From Anaerolineae bacterium (lineage in GTDB: Bacteria; Chloroflexota; Anaerolineae; Aggregatilineales; Phototrophicaceae): a DNA stretch of 64,000 bases. Positions 17,537-27,274 of this stretch are shown one piece after another. The notes under the pieces were generated by a model. That model saw only the letters and a program-made list of their open reading frames with translations. It did no database searches and was not told where the DNA came from. Both the position numbers and the translations under genes were made by a program. The stretch lies in NCBI GenBank assembly GCA_022820125.1, contig JAJEGA010000106.1, positions 36,614-100,613 on the forward strand, written 5' to 3'. The first letter of the stretch is position 1; each line of letters opens with the position of its first letter.

Positions 17537-18259
17537 TCAGGATTTGGCCTGCGATTGCAGCATGCGCCATAAACGGCTGATCCGACGGCGGAAGAGAAGC
17601 CAGACGACAAAAAGCGCCGCGGCGCCGATATAGAACAGCAGCAGCACATCCTGGTTCTGCGCCGCTTGGCTGCCGATAGCCACGAAAATATAGGTCGGCA
17701 AGAGACCGCCAACGAAGGACACAGCGATGTAAACGAATAGACGGATATGCCCCAAGCCAACCGCGTAGCTGATGAAATCGTAGACGGAAAAGAGCAGCAG
17801 ACGCGCCGCCAGCAGCGACTTCCAATCGTCAAGGTGGCGCTCGTAAAACTCATCAATGCGCTTCATGGCGGCGTCGCCGACAAAACGCTTGACGATGCGC
17901 CGGCCGAGCAAACGGGCGATTAGCACATTGACTGAGCCGCCGATCACCTCGCCCAGGACCGAGTATAGCGTGCCGGGAATGACGCCGAAAAGGATGCCGG
18001 ACGCGAATTGAATGGGACCGGCGGAAAGCGGCGCGAAGGTGAAGGTTAGCGCTTTGATGGCGATGTACACCAGGGGCGCCCAGACACCGGCGCGCTCGAC
18101 CAGCCGTTTCAGCTCATCGTCCCCGATGGAATGGACCAGCAGATAAAGCAGGGTCAAGAGCGCGAGGAAGCCGAGCCCGCCAATGATTAGCGCGCGCGTT
18201 GAGACTTCCGGCGTGGCGTAATCTGAATCGGCTGAGCCGGGAACGGGCGTCTCACTCAT
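17537..18259 (-). CDS. VTT-domain (TVP38/TMEM64, DedA-like) membrane protein
   Basis: 240 aa with a short polar N-terminus, a first helix near 25-45 and a VTT core. The core contains PLSAGPIQFASGILFGVIPG and VLGEVIGGSVNVLIARLLGRR, which match the F/Y-xxx-R/P and G-xxx-G-xxx-N motifs of this family. C-terminal helices end in an Arg-rich tail (RRRISRLWRM). Family members are thought to act in lipid scrambling or membrane homeostasis; function here is not established. It starts inside the end of prs (8-bp ATGAGTGA overlap), so the two are co-translated. Confidence 0.85.
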   Translation of the reverse strand: MSETPVPGSADSDYATPEVSTRALIIGGLGFLALLTLLYLLVHSIGDDELKRLVERAGVWAPLVYIAIKALTFTFAPLSAGPIQFASGILFGVIPGTLYSVLGEVIGGSVNVLIARLLGRRIVKRFVGDAAMKRIDEFYERHLDDWKSLLAARLLLFSVYDFISYAVGLGHIRLFVYIAVSFVGGLLPTYIFVAIGSQAAQNQDVLLLFYIGAAALFVVWLLFRRRISRLWRMLQSQAKS

Positions 18260-19334
18260 TGAATAAGGCGCCGACGCTCCTGCCCTCGTGCGCGCGAAGG
18301 ATCACCTCGCCCAACAGGGGCGCGATAGATAACACTGTCATGTTGGGCAGCAGTTTTTCCGCGGCGATGGGCAAGGTATTGGTGAAAACAATCTCGCGCA
18401 GATTGAGCGACGCCAGTCTCTCGAATGCATTGTCGGTCAAGAAGGGATGGGTGAAGGCGAATAGCACATCCTTGGCGCCGTAGTCGCGCACGACATTGAC
18501 CGCGCCGACGACGCTGCCGGCGGTGTTGACTTCATCATCGACGAGCAAGACATTCTTGCCTTCAACATTGCCAATCAACGATAGCGCTTGCGGGCTCTCG
18601 GCATCGCCGCTGCGGCGCTTTTCGACGAAAGCCAGGGGCACGCCCAGGCTTTCCGCCCAATTACGCCCCTGCTTGGCGAAGCCCAAATCAGTGGTCACCA
18701 CCACCAGGTCGTCCAGTTCGCCGCTGCGCATCTGGCTGATAATGTAATCGCTCAAGAGGTGAAAGGCGGTGAGCGCATCGCCCGGGACATCGAAGAATCC
18801 CTGTATCTGACCGGCGTGCAGGTCGATAGTCATATAGCGGTCGATGCCGGCGGTCTCCATCATATTGGCGACAAGCCGAGCGGTAATGGGCACACGCGGC
18901 TGATCTTTCTTGTCCGAGCGCGTATAACTCATATAAGGCACAACCAGATTGATGCGCCAGGCGGAATCGCGCTTGAGGGCATCGATCATAATCAGCATTT
19001 CCATGAAGTTCTCGTGCACGGGCGAAGCCATCGTTTGCACGAGGTAAACGTCTTTGCCACGGACGCTCTCTTCCAGCTTGATGAAGATATTCTCGTTGGA
19101 AAAGACAGTTCTGAAATAAGCGCCGGGCTTGATATTGTATTCCGATACGGCGCAGATGTATTCGACAATCTCGTCGCCAAGCGCCTGGGACGCGCTGCCG
19201 GAGAAGATTTTCATCGAGCCGAAGCGCATGGTCGACGAATGTTCCTGCTCTTCCTGCTCGTCTTGCGCCGGCGGCTCCGGGTGGAATTTGGCGCCGGGCA
19301 CTTTGACGATGTCGGTCATCTGCATCTGTTTCAC
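18252..19334 (-). CDS. prs: Ribose-phosphate pyrophosphokinase (PRPP synthetase)
   Basis: 360 aa from a GTG at 19334 with GGAG 5 nt upstream; ATG 19325 is an alternative. The first ~40 residues are an acidic extension, because the family usually begins at the segment here reading MKIFSGSASQALGDEI. The core shows SYTRSDKKDQPRVPITARLV (catalytic flexible region), DLHAGQIQGFFDVP, and the PRPP-binding loop VLLVDDEVNTAGSV. It makes PRPP from ribose 5-phosphate and ATP for nucleotide, His and Trp synthesis. It is divergent from typical class I Prs around the flexible loop. Co-translated with the VTT gene. Confidence 0.9.
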   Translation of the reverse strand: MKQMQMTDIVKVPGAKFHPEPPAQDEQEEQEHSSTMRFGSMKIFSGSASQALGDEIVEYICAVSEYNIKPGAYFRTVFSNENIFIKLEESVRGKDVYLVQTMASPVHENFMEMLIMIDALKRDSAWRINLVVPYMSYTRSDKKDQPRVPITARLVANMMETAGIDRYMTIDLHAGQIQGFFDVPGDALTAFHLLSDYIISQMRSGELDDLVVVTTDLGFAKQGRNWAESLGVPLAFVEKRRSGDAESPQALSLIGNVEGKNVLLVDDEVNTAGSVVGAVNVVRDYGAKDVLFAFTHPFLTDNAFERLASLNLREIVFTNTLPIAAEKLLPNMTVLSIAPLLGEVILRAHEGRSVGALFNE

Positions 19335-19529
19335 GGTCGCTCCATTTGATGACTGTACGCGGCAGACGCCACGCTCTGGCAGGGAGCGGCACAAGGAAGT
19401 CCGCGTCTTGATTGCGCGCCCGGCGACGCGCCTGATAATACCAGCATCTGCGGACAGCGGAAAGGCGCGAACTGCCCTACAGCGCCGGGTTTCCGCTCGC
19501 TTGCCTGATTGCGGCGGCAACTTACTAGC

Positions 19530-19562
19530 GAAAAAAACGCCCATCAGCAATTGATGAGCGTT
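19530..19562 (-). terminator. Rho-independent terminator of trxA
   Basis: 11-bp stem (AACGCTCATCA with TGATGGGCGTT, one wobble), loop ATTGC, then six or more U on the minus strand. It lies 22 bp past the trxA stop. Confidence 0.85.
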
Positions 19563-19584
19563 CCCATTGCAACGTGAGAAGCCG

Positions 19585-19911
19585 CTAAATGTGCAGCGCG
19601 ATCTTGCTGACGATCTTGCCTTTGGGCTTGAAGCCGGTGATGCGTTCCACCGCTTCGCCGTCTTTGAAGAGGATCAAAGTGGGGATGCCCATGATGCCGA
19701 AGTTCATCAGGATATCCTGGTTTTCGTCGGCATCAACTTTGGCGACGCGCAGCTTGCCATCGTATTCGTCAGCGATTTCATCGACAATTGGGGCGATCAT
19801 CTTGCAGGGACCGCACCACTCCGCCCAGAAATCCACCAGCACCGGCGTGCTGCTATCGAGCACTTCGCGCTGGAATTCGTCTTGGTTGACTGCAAATGTC
19901 TTTGCGCCCAT
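19585..19911 (-). CDS. trxA: Thioredoxin
   Basis: 108 aa from the ATG at 19911 with AGGAGA 9 nt upstream. It has the canonical active site WAEWCGPCKM, the cis-Pro motif GIPTLILFKDG, and the C-terminal FKPKGKI. It is a cytosolic disulfide reductant. Monocistronic, with a strong terminator downstream and divergent hrcA upstream. Confidence 0.96.
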   Translation of the reverse strand: MGAKTFAVNQDEFQREVLDSSTPVLVDFWAEWCGPCKMIAPIVDEIADEYDGKLRVAKVDADENQDILMNFGIMGIPTLILFKDGEAVERITGFKPKGKIVSKIALHI

Positions 19912-20083
19912 CTCTGTACTTCTCCTGTCGACTTGGCTTTTGCGGGGAGCCGCAAAGCTGTTTCTCGAATATCTGCCATTAAGACGAGGAGCATGGCGCA
20001 CATCTTACATCAGAAATGCGTTTGCGGCAGCGCTCACCCTGCGGCAACGCGAATGCTAATTCAATGAGAGAGGGGAGCGCGGT

Positions 20084-20112
20084 TTGTCAAAGCATGGGGC
20101 GTGTGCTAGCAT
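20084..20112 (+). promoter_or_regulatory. Promoter of hrcA with flanking inverted repeat
   Basis: TTGTCA (20084-20089), 17-bp spacer, TAGCAT (20107-20112) with a TGC extension. No canonical CIRCE (TTAGCACTC-N9-GAGTGCTAA) is seen. However, GAATGCTAA (20051-20059) and CTAGCATTC (20106-20114), each close to a CIRCE half site, stand in inverted orientation around the -35. Confidence 0.45.
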
Positions 20113-20159
20113 TCACGCTATTGGCGCCCTGGCTTGGCGGACGCGATGAGCGGAATCTG

Positions 20160-21251
20160 ATGAACGACGAACGGCAGTTGCCCAATCTCACAAACCGGCA
20201 GGAAGATATTCTCGCCTGCATTGTGCAGGCTTATTCGGAAAAGCCGGAGCCGGTTGGTTCGCGATATCTGGTGGAAAATTATCAGCTCAATATCAGCTCG
20301 GCGACCGTGCGCAACGAGATGGCGCGGTTAGAGGAGATGGCTTATATCGCGGCGCCGCATACATCAGCCGGGCGCGTGCCGACGGCGGCCGGCTTCCGCT
20401 ATTTTGTGCGCCGGCTCTTGCAGACGCGCAGCCTGACCCGCGGCGAGCAAAACCATATCTCCGAGCGAGTCGGCACTTTGCAAGCGGGCATGGAACAGTG
20501 GATGCGGCGGACGGCCGCCCTGCTGGCGCGCTCGGTGAGGACGGCATCAATTGTGACGCCGCCGATCTCGCAGACGAATTCCTTCAAGCATCTGGAATTG
20601 ATCTCTATTCAGGGACGGCTGGCGCTTTTGGTGCTGGTTTTGAACAGCGGCAGCGTACATCAGCGCATGTTGACGCTGGCAGAGCCGGTGCCGCAGAACA
20701 AGCTGGGCGAGGCGGCCAAACGCGTGAATGAGACTTGCGCCGGTTTGGGCGCGCAGCAGGTGCGGCTGCGCAGCAACAACCTGCCCATGCTGGAGCGCGA
20801 GGTGGCGGAGTTGACAGCCGAACTGATCGAAAATGTGGACAACAATCGCTCGGGGTTTATTTATCGCGATGGCTTGAGCCAGGTTATAGAGCGCTTCGCC
20901 GATGAAGAAGGGGCGCAGCAAGCGATAAGGATTCTGGAAGAGCGTACTGTGCTCAACGCGCTGCTAAGCGATATGCTTGACCAGTTGCCGGAAGACGCGG
21001 ACGCGCCGGTTGATGTGCAGGTGGTGATCGCCGGCGACGGGTGCTACGAAGATCTCAACCGCCTGAGCATGGTGCTCAGCCGCTACGGCGATCCGGAGAA
21101 GATGAGCGGCGCCGTCGGCGTGCTCGGTCCGACGCATATCAATTACGGGCGCGCAATCAGCACGGTGCGCTACGTTTCAAATCTGATGACGAATGTGCTG
21201 GCGACCTTGTATCACGATGGCGTGGATAGCGCGAGCCCGCCGAGCATATAA
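20160..21251 (+). CDS. hrcA: Heat-inducible transcription repressor HrcA
   Basis: 363 aa from the ATG at 20160; longer in-frame starts at 20016 and 20097 lack support. The N-terminal winged helix reads LTNRQEDILACIVQAY...EPVGSRYLVENYQLNISSATVRNEMARLEE, followed by the HrcA hallmark HTSAGRVPTAAGFRYFV. The GAF-like dimer domain ends with GVLGPTHINYGRAISTVRYVS. HrcA dimers bind CIRCE elements and repress chaperone genes, with GroE aiding folding. The grpE-dnaK-dnaJ genes lie downstream but are separated by a 430-bp gap holding a repeat. Divergent from trxA. Confidence 0.93.
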   Translation: MNDERQLPNLTNRQEDILACIVQAYSEKPEPVGSRYLVENYQLNISSATVRNEMARLEEMAYIAAPHTSAGRVPTAAGFRYFVRRLLQTRSLTRGEQNHISERVGTLQAGMEQWMRRTAALLARSVRTASIVTPPISQTNSFKHLELISIQGRLALLVLVLNSGSVHQRMLTLAEPVPQNKLGEAAKRVNETCAGLGAQQVRLRSNNLPMLEREVAELTAELIENVDNNRSGFIYRDGLSQVIERFADEEGAQQAIRILEERTVLNALLSDMLDQLPEDADAPVDVQVVIAGDGCYEDLNRLSMVLSRYGDPEKMSGAVGVLGPTHINYGRAISTVRYVSNLMTNVLATLYHDGVDSASPPSI

Positions 21252-21297
21252 GCTGATTGGACTGCATGCTTTTTTTGAACTACAGAGGACGCAGAAG

Positions 21298-21462
21298 TAA
21301 ACGCAAGTAAGTCATGTGAAAAAGGGCGATGCTAATCTGATTCGAGATCTGTAGGGGCGAGACTTGTCTCGCCCACTATGTCGTCATTGTACATGTGGGC
21401 GACTCAAGAGTCGCCCCTACGACGTTGCTTCATTTTGTTGCATTACTTTATTGGACTTACTG
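21298..21462 (+). repeat. 160-bp dispersed palindromic repeat, copy C
   Basis: Third copy of the element, differing from copy B at only a few positions. It is flanked by CAGAGGACGCAG on the left and ACTGAGAACACTGAGGGACACAGG on the right. It lies in the 430-bp hrcA-grpE gap, where its hairpins could block read-through from hrcA into grpE. The remaining ~220 bp are A/T-rich and hold only a possible grpE promoter. Confidence 0.85.
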
Positions 21463-21585
21463 AGAACACTGAGGGACACAGGGGTCTCCGTTTGCCGATT
21501 CGCCATCCACAATTGCTCTGATTTCTAAACATAAAATCTTTATTAGACTTCGTCTGCAATCCTCGAATTAGCGCGTTATCCCTAA

Positions 21586-21591
21586 TATAAT
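21586..21591 (+). promoter_or_regulatory. Candidate -10 box for grpE-dnaK-dnaJ
   Basis: Perfect TATAAT, 91 bp before the grpE ATG, with a poor -35 (TCGAAT at 21563-21568). A 12-bp palindrome GTCATATATGAC (21611-21622) and a TTGACA (21635-21640) lie between it and grpE, so the true promoter is uncertain. No CIRCE is seen. Confidence 0.3.
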
Positions 21592-21681
21592 GCCGTCTAT
21601 TCTGATGTTTGTCATATATGACCCAGGCATAATGTTGACATATAGCAGCAGCTTCAGGCTGAAGTATGACAGGGATAATCT

Positions 21682-22287
21682 ATGAGCGATGTGAAGAATG
21701 CCGCTGAAGAGTTGGAACGCGAGGAAACGCCCCCGGAGGGTGCAGACGACGGAGCTGAAGAAGCGACCGCCGAGCAAGCTGATGAGGCGGTAGAAGCGCC
21801 GGAAGCGGAGATTGATCTGCCGGAAGACGCCAATCTGCTGCAAATGTTGATCGAGGCGCAAAAGGAAGCCAAGGCCAACGAAGACGGTTGGCAGCGCGCC
21901 CGCGCCGAATTCGCCAATTTCAAGAAGCGCACGGCGAAAGAACAGCGCTCGGCATTTCAGCGGGGTCAGCTCGATGCCCTAAGCTCGCTGCTGACAATCA
22001 TCGATGACTTTGACCGCGCCTTCGCCAGTGTGCCGGAAGCGATCAGCGAAGACCCTTGGATCAGCGGCGTGTCGATGATCCAGCGCAAGTTCGCGACCTT
22101 GCTGGAGCAGTACGAAGTCGAGGCGATTGACCCGACCGGCGGACCCTTCGACCCCAATCTGCATCAGGCGATTGGCGCCGAGGACAGCGATGAGGTGGAA
22201 AGCGGTCATGTGATATCGACGCTGCAAAAGGGCTACCGCGCTGGCGAGCAGATACTGCGGCTGGCGCTGGTCAAAGTGGCGAATTAA
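21682..22287 (+). CDS. grpE: Nucleotide exchange factor GrpE
   Basis: 201 aa with a long acidic N-terminal tail (about 1-45, rich in E and A). The coiled coil contains [17 protein letters not shown], and the C-terminal beta domain reads [25 protein letters not shown] with the conserved [19 protein letters not shown]. It releases ADP from DnaK and acts as a thermosensor. It starts the grpE-dnaK-dnaJ unit, with dnaK 58 bp downstream. Confidence 0.95.
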   Translation: MSDVKNAAEELEREETPPEGADDGAEEATAEQADEAVEAPEAEIDLPEDANLLQMLIEAQKEAKANEDGWQRARAEFANFKKRTAKEQRSAFQRGQLDALSSLLTIIDDFDRAFASVPEAISEDPWISGVSMIQRKFATLLEQYEVEAIDPTGGPFDPNLHQAIGAEDSDEVESGHVISTLQKGYRAGEQILRLALVKVAN

Positions 22288-22345
22288 AAGCAGCCTGACG
22301 ACATACAAGCCTGAAGCTGACCAGGAAGAAACGGGAGAAACAGAC

Positions 22346-24229
22346 ATGGGAAGAATAATCGGAATCGACCTCGGCACCACCAATTCGGTCGTCGCTGTGA
22401 TGGAAGGCGGCGAGCCCACCGTGATTCCATCGTCCGAAGGCGGCAATCTGATCCCGTCGGTGGTCGCGATAAACACCAAAACCGGCGAGCGGCTGGTGGG
22501 ACGGGTGGCGCGCAACCAGGCGGTGGTCAATCCAGAGAACACGGTGTTTTCGGTCAAGCGCTTCATGGGCCGCAAATTCAGCGATGCAGAGGTGAGCGAT
22601 GCCGCCAAGCTGGTGCCCTACCAGGTATCAGCCGCCTCCAACGGCGATGTGCGGATTCGTTTGAACGACCGCGATTACAGCGCGCCGGAGATATCGGCGA
22701 TGGTCTTGCAGAAGATCAAGGCGGATGCGGAAGCCTACCTGGGCGAGTCAGTCGATCAAGCGGTGATCACGGTGCCGGCCTACTTCAACGACGCGCAGCG
22801 CAACGCCACCAAAGACGCGGGCAAGATCGCCGGGCTGGATGTGCTGCGCATCATCAATGAGCCAACCGCTTCGAGCTTGTCTTATGGCTTGGGCGACCGC
22901 AACGAAGGCATCATCGCGGTTTACGACCTCGGCGGCGGCACTTTCGACATCTCGATTCTGGAGGTGGCTGATGGCGTCTTTGAGGTGAAATCGACCAATG
23001 GCGACACCTATCTGGGCGGCGACAACTTTGACGACCGCGTCATCAACTGGATCGCTGACGAGTTCAAGGGTGAGAATGGCATTGACTTGCGGCAAGATCG
23101 GCAGGCGCTGCAGCGGCTGAAGGAAGCGGCGGAGAAAGCCAAGATCGAGCTCTCAACCACGCTGAACGCCGAGATCAACCTGCCCTTCATCACCGCCGAC
23201 GCCGGGGGACCCAAGCATCTTAACATGAGCCTATCGCGCGCCAAGCTGGAAAGCCTGGTGGACGAACTGGTGCGCAAGTCAATCGAGCCTTGTCGGCAAG
23301 CGCTGAATGACGCCGGCTTATCGACCAGCGATGTGGACGCTGTGCTGCTAGTTGGCGGTATGACGCGCATGCCGGCGATTCAGGAAGCGGTCAAGAGCTT
23401 CTTCGGCAAGGAGCCGACCAAGGGCGTCAACCCGGATGAGGTGGTCGCTTTGGGCGCGGCGATACAGGCGGGCGTATTGGGCGGCGATGTCAAGGATATT
23501 TTGCTGCTGGATGTGACGCCGCTGACGCTGAGCGTCGAGACGCTGGGCGCGGTAGCGACGCCCATGATTGAGCGCAACACCACCATCCCAAGCAAGAAAT
23601 CGCAAGTTTATTCAACCGCAGCCGACAATCAGACGCAGGTTGATATTCACATCGTGCAAGGCGAGCGGCCGATGGCGCAGGACAATAAGTCGCTGGGGCG
23701 GTTCATCCTCGATGGCATCCCGCCGGCGCCGCGCGGCCTGCCGCAGATTGAAGTGACCTTCGATATTGACGCCAATGGCATCCTCAACGTCAGCGCCAAG
23801 GATAAGGCGACCGGGCGCGAGCAGGCGATCACCATTACAGCCAGCAGCGGCCTCTCGGACGACGAAGTCGACAAGATGGTTGCCGAAGCCGAGAAGTTCG
23901 CCAGCGAAGACGCCGAGCGCAAGGAGCAAGCCGAAGTCAAGAACCAGGCGGAAATGGCGATTTTCCAAGCCGAGAAGCTCATCAACGAGAATCGCGAGAA
24001 GCTGCCGGCTGATGCCGTGTCGCAGACCGAAGAGAAGATCGAAGCGGTCAAGCAGGTCAAAGACAGCGGCAGTGTCGCCGAGATCAAGGCGGCGACTGAA
24101 GCGCTGATGGCGCAGCTGCAGACGCTGGGCGCGCAGATGCACCAGGAAGCGGAAGGCGCGCCGGATGGCCAGCCCGCCCCCGAGGCGGAAGACGAAGATG
24201 TCATCGACGCCGAGTTCACTGAGACCTAA
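22346..24229 (+). CDS. dnaK: Molecular chaperone DnaK (Hsp70)
   Basis: 627 aa. The ATPase domain begins [17 protein letters not shown], with phosphate loops [16 protein letters not shown] and [14 protein letters not shown]. The linker [12 protein letters not shown] is canonical, followed by the beta-sandwich substrate-binding domain ([19 protein letters not shown]) and helical lid. The C-terminus is acidic ([11 protein letters not shown]), as in bacterial DnaK. Works with GrpE and DnaJ encoded on either side. Confidence 0.98.
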   Translation: MGRIIGIDLGTTNSVVAVMEGGEPTVIPSSEGGNLIPSVVAINTKTGERLVGRVARNQAVVNPENTVFSVKRFMGRKFSDAEVSDAAKLVPYQVSAASNGDVRIRLNDRDYSAPEISAMVLQKIKADAEAYLGESVDQAVITVPAYFNDAQRNATKDAGKIAGLDVLRIINEPTASSLSYGLGDRNEGIIAVYDLGGGTFDISILEVADGVFEVKSTNGDTYLGGDNFDDRVINWIADEFKGENGIDLRQDRQALQRLKEAAEKAKIELSTTLNAEINLPFITADAGGPKHLNMSLSRAKLESLVDELVRKSIEPCRQALNDAGLSTSDVDAVLLVGGMTRMPAIQEAVKSFFGKEPTKGVNPDEVVALGAAIQAGVLGGDVKDILLLDVTPLTLSVETLGAVATPMIERNTTIPSKKSQVYSTAADNQTQVDIHIVQGERPMAQDNKSLGRFILDGIPPAPRGLPQIEVTFDIDANGILNVSAKDKATGREQAITITASSGLSDDEVDKMVAEAEKFASEDAERKEQAEVKNQAEMAIFQAEKLINENREKLPADAVSQTEEKIEAVKQVKDSGSVAEIKAATEALMAQLQTLGAQMHQEAEGAPDGQPAPEAEDEDVIDAEFTET

Positions 24230-24244
24230 GCCCCGCCCTCGTAT

Positions 24245-24294
24245 CCCCCTCCCGGTGGGTCAGCGTATACGCGACCCCAAAACAAGGGAGGGGG
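24245..24294 (+). other. Nested hairpin in the dnaK-dnaJ gap
   Basis: CCCCCTCCC (24245-24253) pairs perfectly with GGGAGGGGG (24286-24294). Inside is a second hairpin built on GGGTC / GACCC around the palindrome GCGTATACGC. No U-tract follows (AACTTT), so it looks more like an RNA-processing or attenuation element, or a small repeat, than a full terminator. Confidence 0.5.
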
Positions 24295-24330
24295 AACTTT
24301 CGCCGCAAGAAAATATACAGGACTAGATTG

Positions 24331-25476
24331 ATGCCAAGAGATTATTATGAGGTGCTCGGCGTATCGCGGGGCGCGGACGAGCGCGAGGTCAAGACTGCCT
24401 TTCGGCGATTGGCGCGGCAGTATCACCCGGACGTCAGCCAGGAAGCCGACGCCGAAGAGAAATTCAAAGAGATCAACGAAGCTTACGAAGTGCTATCCGA
24501 TGAGGAAAAGCGCGCGCGTTATGACCGCTTTGGTCATGCCGGCGTCAACGGGGCTGGCGGATTCAGCGGCGGCATGGGCGGTTTCAGCGGATTTGAAGAC
24601 ATTTTTGATATCTTCAACAGCGCCTTTGGCGAACAGCCCCGCGGGCGCCGGCGGGGGCCCGCAGCCGGGCGCGACAGACGCGTCGATGTGACGATTGACT
24701 TTGTTGAAGCCGTCTTCGGCGTTGAGAAGGAAATTGAGCTGCAGCGTCTCGAAAGCTGCGACAGCTGCGACGGCACAGGCGCGGCGGCTGGATCGCGACC
24801 TACAACCTGCGGCACCTGCAATGGCAGCGGCGAAGTGCGTCAAGTGCAGCAGACCTTTCTCGGCTCGATGGTGCGGGCGCAGATCTGCCCCAACTGCGGC
24901 GGCAAGGGACAGGTCATCAGCAATCCCTGCCGCAATTGCGATGGCTCCGGGCGTCGGCGAAAGCGCGCTGTGCTCAACGTGAAAATTCCCGCTGGCGTCA
25001 GCGAAGGCATTCAGATTCAAGTGCGGGGCGATGGCGATGCTGGCGAACATGGCGCGCCGCCCGGCAATTTGTTTGTGGTGGTGCACGTCAAAGATCACGC
25101 CTACTTCAAGCGCAAGGAAAATGACATCATCCTCGATATCGGCATCAATATCGCGCAGGCGACCTTGGGCGATCGCATCGGCGTCGATACGGTTGATGGA
25201 CCGGTTGAATTGAATATCCCGCCGGGCACGCAGACGGGCAAGGTTTTCCGGCTGCGCGGCAAGGGGATCCCGCGTCTGCGCTCTGACGGCAGCAATTCGG
25301 GCCGCGGCGATCAGATGGTTTATGTGCAGGTGGAAACGCCGACCGATTTAACCGAGCGGCAGCGAGAACTTTTCACACAGCTGGCGGAGACGCTTGGACG
25401 CGAGAACAAGCCGCAGACCGGTGGGCGTGGACTGTGGTCCAAGATGGCGGACTTCCTCTCCGGCGACCCCGATTAA
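24331..25476 (+). CDS. dnaJ: Molecular chaperone DnaJ (type I Hsp40)
   Basis: 381 aa from the ATG at 24331; the TTG just before it is ignored. The J domain has YHPDVSQ (HPD motif). A Gly/Phe region follows ([17 protein letters not shown]), then four CxxCxGxG zinc repeats ([32 protein letters not shown]), then the C-terminal substrate-binding domains. It stimulates DnaK ATPase and delivers clients. prmA begins 9 bp after the stop. Confidence 0.97.
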   Translation: MPRDYYEVLGVSRGADEREVKTAFRRLARQYHPDVSQEADAEEKFKEINEAYEVLSDEEKRARYDRFGHAGVNGAGGFSGGMGGFSGFEDIFDIFNSAFGEQPRGRRRGPAAGRDRRVDVTIDFVEAVFGVEKEIELQRLESCDSCDGTGAAAGSRPTTCGTCNGSGEVRQVQQTFLGSMVRAQICPNCGGKGQVISNPCRNCDGSGRRRKRAVLNVKIPAGVSEGIQIQVRGDGDAGEHGAPPGNLFVVVHVKDHAYFKRKENDIILDIGINIAQATLGDRIGVDTVDGPVELNIPPGTQTGKVFRLRGKGIPRLRSDGSNSGRGDQMVYVQVETPTDLTERQRELFTQLAETLGRENKPQTGGRGLWSKMADFLSGDPD

Positions 25477-25485
25477 GCGGCCGCC

Positions 25486-26403
25486 ATGAGCCGCTGGATC
25501 GAAATCAGCTTATGCGCTGACGGCGAAAGCGCCGAAGCCATCGCCGAAGTACTGGCGCGATTTGGTCATCAGGGCGTCTCCATCGAGCAGGCCGGCATCC
25601 CGCCCGATACCTGGGACGAGGGCGATATCCCGCCAGCGCAACAGGTGACGCTGCGCGCCTATATCCCCGATAATGAACAATTGGAATTGACCAAGTCTCA
25701 ACTGGAGACGGCGCTGGGGCATATGCGGCTGATGTACCCCATGCCGCAGCCGGCTTATCAAACGCTGGAGGCTGAGGACTGGTCTCATGCCTGGAAAAAG
25801 CACTATCAGCCCTTGCGGATTGGGCGGCGGCTGCTCATTCGGCCACAGTGGATTGATGTTGAGCCGGCGCCGGACGAAATCGAGATCGCGCTGGACCCGG
25901 GCATGGCATTTGGCACGGGCGCACATCCAACCACTCAGCTCTGCCTGGCAGCGCTGGAACGGCTGATTGAGCCGGCGCAGGACGTGCTTGACCTGGGATC
26001 CGGCAGCGGCATCCTGGCGATCGCGGCGGCGAAGTTGGGAGCGAGCAAGGTGCTGGCGCTGGATATCGATCCCATCGCGGTTGAGGCGACGCTTGGCAAC
26101 GCGCGCGCAAATGGCGTGGCGCGCAAGATCATCGCCGAATGCGGGGGGCTGGAGCGTGTTTCGGGCGGGGCGCAGCGCTTCGACCTGGCGATCGTGAACA
26201 TCCTGGCGCGGGTCATCTTGCAGCTCGCGGAACAGCGACTGGGCGAAATAGTTAAGCCAGGCGGCATAGCCATTTTCAGCGGCATCATCGACACGCAGTT
26301 GGCTGAGGTGGAAGCGGCGCTGCGGCGAACGGGCTTACAGCCATACGCGCGGCATCAGCAGGGAGACTGGATGCTGGTCGAAGCGAGGCGACCGGCGGAA
26401 TAG
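25486..26403 (+). CDS. prmA: Ribosomal protein L11 methyltransferase
   Basis: 305 aa. The N-terminal substrate domain (1-110) precedes the class I SAM domain. Family motifs seen are DPGMAFGTGAHPTTQLCL, VLDLGSGSGILAIAAAKLG (SAM loop) and VNILARVI in the NxLA position. It trimethylates lysines and the N-terminus of L11. The dnaJ-prmA order is common in several bacterial phyla. Tight spacing on both sides (9 bp to dnaJ, 8 bp to the menaquinone methyltransferase gene) indicates one transcript. Confidence 0.93.
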   Translation: MSRWIEISLCADGESAEAIAEVLARFGHQGVSIEQAGIPPDTWDEGDIPPAQQVTLRAYIPDNEQLELTKSQLETALGHMRLMYPMPQPAYQTLEAEDWSHAWKKHYQPLRIGRRLLIRPQWIDVEPAPDEIEIALDPGMAFGTGAHPTTQLCLAALERLIEPAQDVLDLGSGSGILAIAAAKLGASKVLALDIDPIAVEATLGNARANGVARKIIAECGGLERVSGGAQRFDLAIVNILARVILQLAEQRLGEIVKPGGIAIFSGIIDTQLAEVEAALRRTGLQPYARHQQGDWMLVEARRPAE

Positions 26404-26411
26404 CGGAGCGC

Positions 26412-27143
26412 ATGGCGCATCTCAGCGGCGAGGAACGGGCGGATTATGTGCGGGGGATGTTCGATCGCATCGCCGGGCGTTACGACCTGCTCAACAGAAT
26501 CATCAGCGGCGGCCAAGATTTGAAGTGGCGGCGCTTCGTCGCGCAAGTTGCCGCCCTGCCCGCGAAGGGCCGATTGCTCGATGTCGCGACTGGCACCGGC
26601 GATATCGCTTTCGAGGCGCTGAAGCTGGCGCCGCAGTCGCAGGCGGTGGGGGCTGACTTTGCCCTGGAGATGATGCGCGTGGGCCAGCGGAGACGTCCCT
26701 TTGGCGCGCGCGTATCTTGGACGGGCGCCGATGCCCTGGCGCTGCCTTACGCTGACGAGAGCTTTGACGCGGTCGCTTCAGGGTATCTCATGCGCAATGT
26801 CGTCGATATTCCGCGGGCGCTGGCGGAGCAATGGCGTGTCCTGAAGCCGGGCGGGCGCATCGTGATACTGGATACATCGCCGCCGCCGGACAATATCCTA
26901 AAGCCTTTGATTCTGATGCATCTTAAGTTTGGCGTACCGCTGCTCGGGCGCTTGATCGGCGGCAGCGCGGTCGGCGATGCCTATCGCTATCTGCCGGAAT
27001 CAACCCAAGCCTTCAAATCGCCGGAAGAATTGAAGGTTTTGATCGAGACGGCGGGATTCGGCGATGTGCGCTACAAGCGCTTTATGTTCGGCACCATGGC
27101 GGCGCACTGGGGCGTCAAGCGGAAGAAAGTGGGCCAGACCTAA
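26412..27143 (+). CDS. ubiE: Demethylmenaquinone methyltransferase (UbiE/MenG type)
   Basis: 243 aa. It has the UbiE/COQ5 signatures MFDRIAGRYDLLNRIISGGQ at the N-terminus, LLDVATGTGDIAFEAL (SAM loop), and the RVLKPGGRIVILDTS region. It converts demethylmenaquinone to menaquinone in the last step of quinone synthesis. As no other ubiquinone gene is present and the organism appears to be a Chloroflexota member, the menaquinone reaction is the likely one. Last gene of the plus-strand run; convergent with infA. Confidence 0.9.
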   Translation: MAHLSGEERADYVRGMFDRIAGRYDLLNRIISGGQDLKWRRFVAQVAALPAKGRLLDVATGTGDIAFEALKLAPQSQAVGADFALEMMRVGQRRRPFGARVSWTGADALALPYADESFDAVASGYLMRNVVDIPRALAEQWRVLKPGGRIVILDTSPPPDNILKPLILMHLKFGVPLLGRLIGGSAVGDAYRYLPESTQAFKSPEELKVLIETAGFGDVRYKRFMFGTMAAHWGVKRKKVGQT

Positions 27144-27186
27144 GCGCGGGGCAGGCGACGCAAGCGCGCCAATCGACCGGCGCGGG

Positions 27187-27220
27187 AAAAACAAAAACGA
27201 GCCACCCTGCGATGACTCGT
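27187..27220 (-). terminator. Rho-independent terminator of infA
   Basis: Minus strand: ACGAGTCA pairs with TGGCTCGT (one wobble), 8-nt loop, then TTTTTGTTTTT. Lies about 55 bp past the infA stop. Confidence 0.8.
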
Positions 27221-27274
27221 CCTTCAGCGATTTAGCGGAAACATGCGATTGCTCCACAGACGGCGGTGTCAAGA

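Noticed and set aside
20033..20059. CIRCE operator before hrcA
   Set aside because: GAATGCTAA resembles the right half site, but the sequence nine bases upstream (CTCACCCTG) does not match the left half.
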